A stretch of 64,000 bases of DNA. Source: Smallanthus sonchifolius. Its lineage: Eukaryota; Streptophyta; Magnoliopsida; Asterales; Asteraceae. The notes below the pieces were generated by a model. It saw only the letters and a list, made by a program, of their open reading frames with translations. It did not search any database and had not been told where the DNA came from. The stretch is from the NCBI GenBank assembly GCA_023525975.1, contig CM042038.1, positions 11,479,272-11,543,271 on the forward strand, read 5' to 3'. A program made the position numbers and the translations under genes. Below, piece after piece: positions 33,801 to 43,450 of this stretch; positions within the stretch are counted from its first letter, which is position 1; every line of letters starts with the position of its first letter.

Positions 33801-35297
33801 GGGCCGTCACTGGCTTGAACCTCTATTGGCTCCAAATTCTGCCCTGGCAATACCCATTTTCCCGCCTTCGAATTATTTATCATTGCCCCTCATGAGTGTA
33901 CTTAACATAGCCAGGTGTTCACAATTAACCATCTCCACTTACTTTACTTGCATTTATATCCAACTTAAACTCTTGGAAATGAGACATTTATTTATTTTTT
34001 AACACTGTATTTATGAAAACATAGTTTTAAAAATTGCGTTGTTGGGGTTAATAGTAGATTTCTTATATCAATGAGTTCTAACAGTTGTTTAAGAAACTAG
34101 GATTATATTTCGTCGCTTCATTTAGGGTTGCAATACGTGTGGGGTTTGATCTGCATGATTTTTTTTTAGTATATGGGGTCCATTTTTTAATGTTTTGTTA
34201 AGAAAAACACGGACTAATTGTAAAAATTGTCTGCAGAGAGTGTGGTTTGCAGTCCTCAGGAACCCTTTCTGATGACACTGATATTTGTGCTGTCTGCCTG
34301 GAGAGAGCTTGCACAGTAGCTGCTGAAGGTTTGCTATCTTAACATGTTATTTTTCTATATATATATATAAGTTAATTATGTGTAAATAGCTGAGTTAAAT
34401 ATATGTGATTTATATCACTTATAAATTAGTATTAAGAATAGCAAAATGTGTTATCCCAAGGAGACATTCAAGAAGGCTTTAACAACTCAACTAGATGTGC
34501 ATTTTTGACAATTTACTTATGAATTGGTAGCTTCGGCTTATATTTATTTATAACATTTATTTATAACGGGTAAAAACTAGAATTAGTTTTAGGTGAAATT
34601 GGTTGACCTATCCGAGACACTAATTATCCGTGGAAAGAAAGTCTTCAACAGAAAGTGTTTTGGGTCAACCAAATATGACCCAAACCTGTCATCCAACTTA
34701 TCGGACCAGCCTACTTTGCCCGCTCTAACCTCTACATATTTGTTTTCAGGTTGCAGGCACGAACTATGTGTGAGATGTGCCCTCTACCTTTGCTCAACAA
34801 GCAACAACCCATCTGAATTATTAGGTCCACCTGGATCCATCCCATGCCCGTTGTGCCGACATGGCATCATTTCATTCACCAGATTACCTGGTTCACCCAC
34901 AAAAGAAATAAAACTACATCTTTCCCTTGGCTTCTGCACCCCGTGCATGCTTCACCCTCGTGAACCAACCGAGTCTACACCAGCTAGCACCCCCGAGATC
35001 AGCAAGAACCGCGTTGCTTCAGTTTCACCCGAACTATTCTGCCCGGTTACTTGCAGCCCGTTTCCTTCTGTTGCCATTCCTCTATGCACATGCAATGACA
35101 GCACATGCCCATCTTCTCAATCAAGAGATGATGAATCTCGAGGTGGTTCAGATAGTTCACCGCCTCATCGAACCACCTCGGGTGAGGATGGAAAATTCGG
35201 TTCATTGAGGCTCGAGAAAACTAGCTGTTCGAGCATGTTTTGGGGCAGGAGGAGTTGCAGCAGGGAACAACAGTGTAATTCAGAGATCAATGCTTGA
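30851..35297 (+). CDS. XBAT33: XBAT33-type E3 ubiquitin ligase (ankyrin repeats + RING)
   Basis: Ten exons, 514 aa: 30851-31027, 31099-31158, 31904-31975, 32063-32247, 32850-33010, 33463-33521, 33644-33690, 33771-33914, 34237-34328, 34750-35297, all GT-AG and in frame. It starts [20 protein letters not shown], where Gly2 suits N-myristoylation. Ankyrin repeats fill about residues 45-265 (SPLHFAAAKGH, TALIQACRYGHWEVV, TALHFAAVNGH, TALHMAALNGY, TPLHYAACGG). A C3HC4 RING lies at 319-368 (CAVCLERAC ... CPLCR). The Ser-rich tail ends FWGRRSCSREQQCNSEINA, as in Arabidopsis XBAT33 from memory. It transfers ubiquitin from an E2 to ankyrin-bound substrates; relatives XBAT32/33 act on ethylene biosynthesis and root development. 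A hAT MITE sits in intron 2. Confidence 0.97.
31462..31826. mobile_element. hAT-type MITE in XBAT33 intron 2 (365 bp)
   Basis: TIRs CTTGGTTTTAAA and (complement) CTTGGTTCTAAA, with a perfect 8-bp TSD GTTCTAGT at 31454-31461 and 31827-31834. GC-rich GCATGCGAG/CGATGCGAGG blocks lie subterminally. It is far enough from the splice sites to be tolerated. Confidence 0.85.
32248..32849 (+). other. XBAT33 intron 4 with one MITE-like end
   Basis: GGGGGTGTTTGGATTTGC at 32285 resembles the left end of the GGGTGTTTGG TIR group. No matching right end was recognised before the acceptor. Confidence 0.35.
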
Positions 35298-35919
35298 TTG
35301 ATGAGGTGGTTTTGAAATGGGAAATGCTATTGTGAAAGCAATAATGGCGGTTTTGCTGGAATAGTTTGTGATATATAATGATGGTTATGGGATTGATGTT
35401 TTAGGAGAAAAAAATGTTTGTAAAAAAAACAAGACAAGTGTGTTTGTTGGGGTATATTGTTATTGTTGTAGGACACAACAGTTGGTCACTGTTCTACCTG
35501 ATTACAGCTGTACTAACATAACATTGTTGTTGAAATTATACATGTTTTTAAGCGTCTTAATGATGCATAAAGTGTGTTAGGAAGTCATTGAGGGATTGGG
35601 CCCTTAGAAGTTGAATGGGATTGGGAGAAGATTATTATAAACATAAAGTGATTAATAAAAATCAAGGATCATCAGAAAACCAAATAAATGAATCATAATA
35701 GACTTAAAAAAAAGTTTACAATGAAACAATTGAGGAACGGTAGTAAAGGAATAAACTTACGATCGATGAGAGGTTCGACTATGTATGTCCATGTTCTCTG
35801 CAGCATTTTCTCAAACAATACATATACCTTGAACTGTGAAGCCAAGATTAATTTTCGACAAGTCAAGACCAATCAATACCTTATCCAATAAAATCACACA
35901 AATAAAAGAGGTATCTGTT
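35298..35919. other. XBAT33 3' region, no gene seen
   Basis: Probably 3'UTR to about 35570, then AT-rich DNA up to the LINE remnant. Small open frames here have no homology I can name. Confidence 0.4.
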
Positions 35920-36663
35920 GGGTCTAGGTAGGGAGGTATGTAGGCAAACCATACCCCTATCCAAAAGGATAGAGGCTCTACTTTCAGGGATACTCCCAGC
36001 TCCAAAAACCTTCTTAGGACCTGAAAAAGTGTATTAATACCATAAATTTCATCTGAATCTACACATCAAACAACAAAAGCTATAAAAAATAGTTTTAAAG
36101 CCAAAAATACGACAACATGCTTGGGCCACCACAACTTTAGATAGAACCTAAGATAAAGCTAAGACTCACCAGTTACCCTCCCCCTAAAAGTCCTTTACCT
36201 TAATCCCACGCCTCCACGAAGTCCTATCATCGACCATGTCCTCAGAGAGATGCAAGTCTAACAAATCAAGCCTAACCAACTCATCCCAAATCAGTTTGGG
36301 CCTGCCTCTACCCCTCCTTCCATCTATAGAGAGGGTCCCCATTGATCTAACCGGCGTCGTCATTTGTCTCCTCTTCACATGTCCAAACCATCCCAATCTC
36401 CCCTCTCTAATCTTATCTGCTATACTAGCCACCCCTAATTTTTTCCTAAAAACCTCATTTTGTACCCGGTCAAACCTTGTGTGGCCACACATCCACCTCA
36501 GCATCCTCATCTCCGCTAGTTTCATCTTACGCACATGTGTCTTAACGATGGCCCACCTCAACATCCTCATCAAAAAAATTTGTCTCTTGGGTCCGGGATC
36601 GCTATCATATAGAATCCTACTTTGATCACTTTTGCACAATCTTGAATAAATTACAATTTGCAT
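35920..36663 (-). mobile_element. RTE-clade LINE, 3' end of ORF2 plus 3'UTR
   Basis: The minus strand encodes the C-terminal part of a plant RTE-type reverse-transcriptase ORF (36184-36663, 159 aa). It contains AEMRMLRWMCGHTR, GWFGHVKRR and RRGRGRPKLIWDE, all standard for this clade. The following stretch to about 35920 has the family 3'UTR phrases (GGAGTATCCCTG, TAGAGCCTCTATCC). The first 40 residues look rearranged: MRMLRWAIVKTHVRKM duplicates part of the later motif. The element is 5'-truncated, as usual for LINEs. Confidence 0.85.
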
Positions 36664-37413
36664 GAGTGTTGTAAAATTTCTTCTATTTCTTAGATGTGAA
36701 TGAAGAAGAGATTCAAAGTTCCTCGAAATTTCTTATAGCTATAAAGATTTCTTATTGTATGAGCAATGGTTAAAATTCTTTTCTAGGAGTGTTTCTTTGA
36801 TATTCATGAAACTTCATTCTCCTATAGTTTAGTCTTTGGTATTTGTGTAAGTTTCTTCTATCGTGCTCTCGATTGAGCGTGGTGTTACTGTTGCTTTCGA
36901 AAAAGTGAATGGTTTAGTAGTTCCACTTAATGGTTCATTTTTATTGTTTGAAAATCTCAAACCAACCTTATTACTATGAGTACTTTAATCATTAATTATA
37001 TTATCAAGATTATTGCCACTCTGAATATACTATCAAATATATTTCTTCTCCTTTTGTAGTTTATACATATTTGTTTTTTTTTTAATTTTATAGCGTTGCA
37101 TTTTGACCATTTATGTTACATGGAACCGATTGTTGGTCAATCAAGAAGACACAAGCGTGAAAATTGGAGGTAACAAAGATGTGGGTACATAAGGTTGGAC
37201 TAAATAAGGAATGGAGTTTTTAAGGATAGATTAAGGGTAGCACGCATTTCAACTCCCCCGGTTATCAGAATTGGTCTTTTTTTTTTGCATACAAAAGTTG
37301 TGTTTTTTAAAATAAAACGTGAGTTGGACCCCTTAGTTGTAGTCAATAGAGAAAAGAACATTATAACGACCCTCAGACTAAGAAGTTCTAGTTATGCTAC
37401 TACAAACACTAAA
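36664..37413. other. Intergenic, no gene seen
   Basis: AT-rich noncoding DNA between the LINE remnant and the next MITE; no signal recognised. Confidence 0.4.
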
Positions 37414-38105
37414 GGTCTGTTTGATATGGGGTAATGGAATGAACGAGAGAATGGAATGAACGAGGTAATAGAATGGACAATAAAATAAAATGAACCATTC
37501 CATTCCATTGTATTGTTTGGTTACCATGAGGGAATAAAATAAATCATTACTTTATGTTGTTTAGTAAGCTAAAAAAGACGAAGGAATAAAATCGGTGGTG
37601 AGTGACGGTGGTGATGGTGGGTGGCGGTATTGGGAGGTGGTGGGTGACGGTGGGTGATGGCAGCGGTGGTGGGTGGGGGTGGCGGGTAGCAGTGGAAGGA
37701 GGTGGTGGTGGAGGAGGCGACAGTAGTGGTGGTGGGAGGTGGTGGTGGGTCGTGGCGGCGGTGGTTGTGGCGATGGGAGGTGGGAGTGGGTGGCAGTGGT
37801 GTGGTTGTGGGTGGTGGCGGTGGTGGCGGCGAGAGATGGAGGTGGGTGGTGGAGGCGGTGGTGGTGGGTGGTGGTTGGTGGTGGTGTGGTGGTAGGAGGG
37901 TGTGATGGTGATGAAGGGTGAAAGTGGGGATGGAATGAAAAAAAACAAGGGGGGTGGATGGAATGAATTTGAGGGATTTAGAGGGAATAACATTCCTTGC
38001 GAAATGAGTGATTCCATTCCATTGTCCAACTGAACACCATTTTTTTCATTCCCTTGTAATCGCCCATTCCATTCCACCTCTCATTCATGCATACCAAATG
38101 CTACC
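37414..38105. mobile_element. MITE with AATGGAATG subterminal repeats and a (GGT)n core
   Basis: Ends GGTCTGTTTGATATG and (complement) GGTAGCATTTGGTATG, with TAA on both flanks (37411-37413, 38106-38108), compatible with a 3-bp TSD as in PIF/Harbinger-type elements. GGAATGAA/CATTCC motifs are repeated just inside both ends. Confidence 0.5.
37594..37915. repeat. Imperfect (GGT)n / GGTGGTGGC minisatellite
   Basis: About 320 bp of almost pure G/T/A with GGT units, with strong strand asymmetry (very few C). The long open frames here on both strands (Gly/Trp-rich one way, Pro/His-rich the other) come from the repeat and are not genes. Confidence 0.9.
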
Positions 38106-38345
38106 TAAGAATATAGAGTAACGTTCTAGTGAATGTTAACAAATCTATCTCGAGGCTGTTTGATAGCCTCTTAATGATTCCATTAAGAGGCTACCTCTGA
38201 CCGATTCAAAGATAAGGGGTGTTTATTTTATATTTTGCCACCCTTTTAATAGTTCATCCAGTCTTTTAATGGTTCAGCTCAAAAATAATGTTAAACTATT
38301 CAAAGACCCATAAGTCTTTTGTTTTCACTGTGTTTGTGTTCTATA
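38106..38345. other. Host flank with a MITE-like hairpin
   Basis: GCCTCTTAATG and CATTAAGAGGC form an 11-bp hairpin at about 38166-38192 beside GGCTGTTTGATAG, a known plant MITE phrase. The other end is missing. Confidence 0.4.
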
Positions 38346-39169
38346 AAACACAACTTTTTAAACTAAATTTGAATTACACTTCTTTTGAACACGTTAAAGA
38401 TGGTTTAATCAACTCTATTCTTCATTAAAATATTCCATAAATTAAACTTGTTTTTGATTAAAAATTTACGTTAAGTACATATATTTATTTTTTACTTTTT
38501 GACACTATTTCCATGAAATAAAGTGATCATTCATTGTCATTTAAAACATTTATTCAATAAAAAAAACAATAACAATTATTAGTAAGATAACTTTTAGCCC
38601 AAAATCGGCATCATAAAAAATGCAAATGCTTGGACTTTTTGGACTATATTTTTCTTTTTGAGCTCTAAAAAATTCAAAAGTATTTTTTAACGTGCAACCC
38701 GAACTTACTATACATATATATTCATTAAAAATTCAAACACAATTCCTTACCTTTTTTTTCAATAATTTTTTTAATCACCCAATATACTAATCCTCGTAAA
38801 AAGATGTTAGTTTTTGAAATAAAAATCTAAAATTTTAAAAAGTTAAAAAAAATATTGTAATTTGGTAGCGACAATTAGAGATGGGCAAAAAAACCGGTTT
38901 GAAAATTCAAACCGGGCATAACCCGAAAACCGGTTCAAACTAAACCGGTTCAAACCCGAGTGAAACCGCCGGTTACAAACCGGTTTGTCATATTCTGTAG
39001 CCCACCGGGTTACGGACCGGTTCTCCCAACCCGGTTCACAAAACCGGTTTTTGCGCTGAACGGTTTATAGCCGTTGGAGAGTTTTCTAGCCGTTTTTTTG
39101 TCATTTTTTCACCCTTAACTCAATATAAATAGGTGGGGGTGTTTAGGGTTAATCACACCTCTCTCTAAA
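38346..39169. repeat. Tandem-duplicated unit, copy 1 (host flank + hAT 5' end)
   Basis: Nearly identical to 46050 onwards. The unit begins AAACACAACTTTTTAAAC (38346 and 46050), runs through host DNA, the hAT target site GCGACAAT (38868-38875) and about 300 bp of hAT 5' end (from 38876). Copy 1 is interrupted by the gypsy element and resumes at 46017-46049, ending in TTAAACAC. The junction lies at an AAACAC motif that also occurs at the other breakpoint, suggesting a microhomology-mediated tandem duplication. Confidence 0.85.
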
Positions 39170-42100
39170 TGTGACAACCGCGGTTTTTCAGGTCCTTACC
39201 GTTTCTCGATTTTCTTTTTATACGTTATATTTTTAAATATTATGATTTTATATTTTTTTTTTGTGTTTCTAGGAATTCTAGGAATACTACCTTAGACAAA
39301 CACTAAGGTTCGAACTAGAAAACCCGGTTAAGTGCATACACTGCGTATACTGCGAACGCGTTAAATAAACGGTAAAAATTAAATTCTCGAAAATAATTTT
39401 TATATTTATATTTTAGTTAAGAATGATATTTTATAACATTATATGTGCTAACTTTTGTGATTCTTGATTTAACTAACGAGCACAGGTGGTTCTTCCGTTA
39501 AAAACCCGGTGTTTATCCGGTATAACTTTTTAAAAAATTTTGAGTTTTTATGTTTTAAAAATTTCTAAAATTCGTTATTTTGGATACTAGAATTTTATGT
39601 TTAGATAAAATTATTTATTAAAGTGTTTAGGAGTGAATTTTTATAAAAAGTAGGTATTTTTTTTTATAAAAATGATCTTTTAAAGCAAAACTTGCTTTTC
39701 CACTATAAATACCCAACCCCCCACTCATTTTTTTCCCTTCTCCCTTCTTGTTCCAGCCATGATAACCCACCACCACTCCCAAACTCTTTATTTTGAATTC
39801 TAAGCTCAAGAACAAGCTCAAATCATCCATTGCAACCTTGAATCCTTAGATCATTGTTGTTGATGAGCTTTGTTCTAGTGATTTGAAGGTATAAACATGT
39901 GTTTTAACACTTTAAATTTTCTGTTTTTGATCTTGCATGTGTTCTCAAGAATACCAAGAACACACATACTACACACACTCACTTTGATTTTCAAGTTTTG
40001 TTGTTTTTAAGAGTTTTTAGCTTGAATCTTGTGGTTTTAACAAGGATTTGTGGATAAAAACTAGTTGTAATCATCCACAATGAGTTATCTAGTAAAAAAC
40101 TTGCAAGATTTGATGATCAAAGTGTATGAACACTTGGGTGTTCATATTTGCATTTTCTTAAATTAAAAGAGCATTTTGTTGATTTTTGAGTCTTTGATCT
40201 TGGAATTGAACCACATTGTGATTGTAGGTTAAAAATCAAGGAAAAATCAGTAGCTTAGCATCAAATTTCATCATCATTTGTTGAATTTGGAAGGTATAAT
40301 CCTTAATCAAATTTGTAGATTAGCTTAAATGATCAAGAACAAGCATGTTCTTGGTGGATTTTTAAAAATGGTTGATTTAGCACCCAAATTTGTTTTTATA
40401 CAGTAGAATATGTTTTAAAATGAGGATCTGAAAATTTTGGTTATCTAACTCTTTATAGATTATTTATTAAAATTCACACAAATTTAATTCATGGAAATTT
40501 GGGAAAAATACTTCTGAGTATTGAAAAATTTTGGAAATTGGTCAGTTATTGTTATATGATGAAATAAGACTCCTGTCCAAATTTTATGAAAATTGGAGTT
40601 GTTTAAGTATACTTTTAGTATTTATAAAGTTTAAATGGATGATTTAGGGTTTGTATACTTCTGGATAAAATCAGGACTTGAAACTTGGTACGGGATCTTA
40701 TATTGACTTAAAACTAATATGGTAAAAATTTTGGGAAGTTTTGATGTGTTTAACTATTTTTCCCTAATTTGTAAGTTTTTAACAATATTAAATTCATATT
40801 AAATAATCTGAATATTGAAAAAATATGAAAATTGGTCAGAAATTTTTATTTATATACATGATCAATTGGTATAAGTTTCAAATAGTTAATTTATGTCTAA
40901 GTATGACTTTATAATTATGGTCCATTTAAATTTTATAAAAAGTTATTAATTTTGGAAATTTTTATATAAAATTGATTTTATAAAAATTCTAGGGAATTTT
41001 GAACAGAAGTATAACCTCATTTAAAACATAAAATTTGACTTTTAAATTGGGTGCTAATATCACACTAAAACCCTAATTTCGGACGAATCTGATTTTCAAA
41101 CCGTAAACCGGACTTTACGCTCGTAATCGCGTTTTTGATCAAACGAAACCGTGACATGAGATTTTATCAAATGTGACTTTTTAACTACTGATTTTATTTA
41201 TTAAAATCTAAAACTTAAAGTTTTAAGGTTATTAATTCATATAAAATCCGGTTTTACAATTCTTAACGGTTCGTATGCACGCGCACGGGTTTTGGCTATA
41301 CAACTGACTGCATAGCCACTTTTGACTTTTTTTGACTTAGCCACACATATTAGGTTTCCTAAATACATTTTTTTTTGTCTACTTATTAGTAGGACTCGGT
41401 TAGGATACCACCGTTGGCTGTTTCACTGTTTTACTGCACTTTTTCGCGTTTCACTCTCAGGTGAGTTTCGCGGCCCCACTTTTAAATGTTTACTGTTTTA
41501 CGGGGGGAAATATGTTTCACTACATGTTGTTACTTGGGATTAGGGTTACCTGGGTTTACTTTTAGATGCATTAAGTCCCCACTTTAACGCAATCAATTAG
41601 CTTGAATAGCCGATGGGAATTATGAATAGTACTATTTGGGTCGACACCCCCGCCCAGGGTTGGTCGCGCCAACCAGACTTATAGGTTCATTTGGGCGCAT
41701 AATTAGCCATAGTAGGTGTTCACATTTAACACCTGGATACAGGGGCAACAACTAGTCTGACAGTTTTTATTGTGGCTCAGGGTAACTAAAATCTTAACAC
41801 ATGTACTTTATCATCTGTGGATGGTTACTTTTACACTTTGAAATTCATTTACTTATTTTATTGAGTCGTAAAACCTGCGTACTCACCAACTATTTTTATA
41901 GTTGACCGTTTTCAAAACATGTTTTTCAGGTAACAGAATTGAAGCAAATGACTAGTTTGGTGAATTGCTTTTGGGGACTTTCTTTTGGACTATGACTTGG
42001 TTGTTGGTTTTGTATTCTGCATTTGGGATATCTGGTTTATGTAGACAACCTAAATTTGTATTTTGGTTTTCGTGGTTTATATGACACTTTACTTTCTTGG

Positions 42101-42220
42101 GTATGTTTGTAGTGGTTCTTTGAAATTTGCAGTGTACCCATTAGCATTCTCTTGCGCCTAAGTGTTCAATGCACCGCTCTCGTCTCACTTTCGGGTTTCC
42201 GCCTTCGGCGGGGTGTGACA
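39170..42220 (+). repeat. 5' LTR of the gypsy element
   Basis: 3051 bp, TGTGACA...TGTGACA, ending GGCGGGGTGTGACA right before the PBS. The interior is AT-rich, with a GC-richer end that would hold the promoter. Its partner 3' LTR survives only as the last ~8 nt. Confidence 0.85.
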
Positions 42221-42222
42221 GA

Positions 42223-42241
42223 CTTGGTATCAGAGCACTGG
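42223..42241 (+). other. Primer-binding site (initiator tRNA-Met)
   Basis: TTGGTATCAGAGCACTGG lies two nt after the LTR end. TGGTATCAGAGC is the standard plant tRNA-iMet complement used by LTR retrotransposons. Confidence 0.9.
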
Positions 42242-42410
42242 TTATAGAGAATTAGGTTTACCCTAGACTCAAACCTAGACTATGACCTTAAGAAACATTG
42301 CAAAGAACCTTAGGAACTATGTGTGCATTGCATATCATTTCGCATTTCTTATTCTTAACAGCTTTACGTTCTCCGTCACAGCATTTCTTTGTCTTCAGCA
42401 TCTTCATTTT

Positions 42411-43042
42411 AGCGGTACTTCTCGGACGATGAGGCGGACAGCCTCAACAGTTTCCCTCTTGTACCTGTCCCTACAGCATCAGGTGATTGGAGTGCGCCCG
42501 AGACTAGTCATACGTCAGAGGAGGATCAGTCGGTGCACTATGTTTGCTACGCGACCAGCTCAGAGGATTTAGGGAGTCGTCTACCCTCACCTACTTCGGT
42601 CCTACCCCCTTCCAGGGTAGCACCAGTGACTGTTGTTCTACACCCTGCTACTCCCGCTGTTGGACAGTCACTGTTTCCTGGATCGACCTTCGAAGTCGGA
42701 GGATCATCTACTAGGACTGCACCTGTTATTATAGAGTTATCATCAGATGAAGAGGAGGAGCCCGAGGACACCAGGACTAATAGGGAGGTACAGATGGACG
42801 AGTTAGTGGAGGATTACGCTGGACATGAGACGAGGCTGAATCATCATCGTACTGTGTTGGAGGATGTTCTAGAGAGGATACCGGAGCTATATCAGTATGT
42901 TACTACTCTTCAGGCGTCAGAGCTGAACAGGAACCAGCGCATGGATCGATTTGAGAAGAGGGTCTACTCCAGATTGGCTATTTTTGTGGCTTTCTTTGTT
43001 TTACTGGTTGCTGTTGTGTTAGGTTTCTATTTCAGACACTGA
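42411..43042 (+). CDS. Extra ORF upstream of gag with C-terminal membrane segment
   Basis: The frame is open from about 42411, but no ATG is visible before 42533, so the start is unknown; it may begin at a non-ATG codon, be spliced or be broken. The visible protein is acidic and Ser/Pro-rich (SDDEADSLNSF, later IIELSSDEEEEPED). A helical, likely coiled-coil stretch follows (about 42800-42960), and the ORF ends in a clear hydrophobic segment LAIFVAFFVLLVAVVLGFYF just before FRH-stop. It lies between PBS and gag, where plant gypsy elements seldom have an ORF. I do not recognise a family. Confidence 0.6.
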
Positions 43043-43450
43043 ACGGGTTGTGCTCAGGTCCTTTTGAAGGGTTACAAAAAATTTGTTTCTTTTGGGGTAT
43101 CTTGGCATAGTTCTAAATAACGCCTAATTTTGTAAAAATTATTACTAACTCTGTAAACCCTAGCTACTTTCTATGCTCGGTGAAGCACTTTTGTAAATTT
43201 TGGATGATGGAAATGAATTAAATTTTGGATGAATCCTTGTATGTCATAAGTTTCATTTTGTTATTATTTGTGTATTGTTATCATTCTTAATTGTTACCTT
43301 GTGTACATGGTTCAACCAAATGTTTATCATCCTTTTAAAAAAAAATGTCTTTTATGTATAGATTGTTTGCTATGTTTTGAGTGATTTCTAATAAGTACCA
43401 TCATTTACTCAAACTCTTATCAAATTCCTATCCGTTTATGTTTTTAGACA

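Noticed and set aside
37547..38077. Pro/His-rich 176-aa open frame on the minus strand and Gly/Trp-rich frames on the plus strand
   Set aside because: They are the translation of an imperfect GGT microsatellite inside a MITE.
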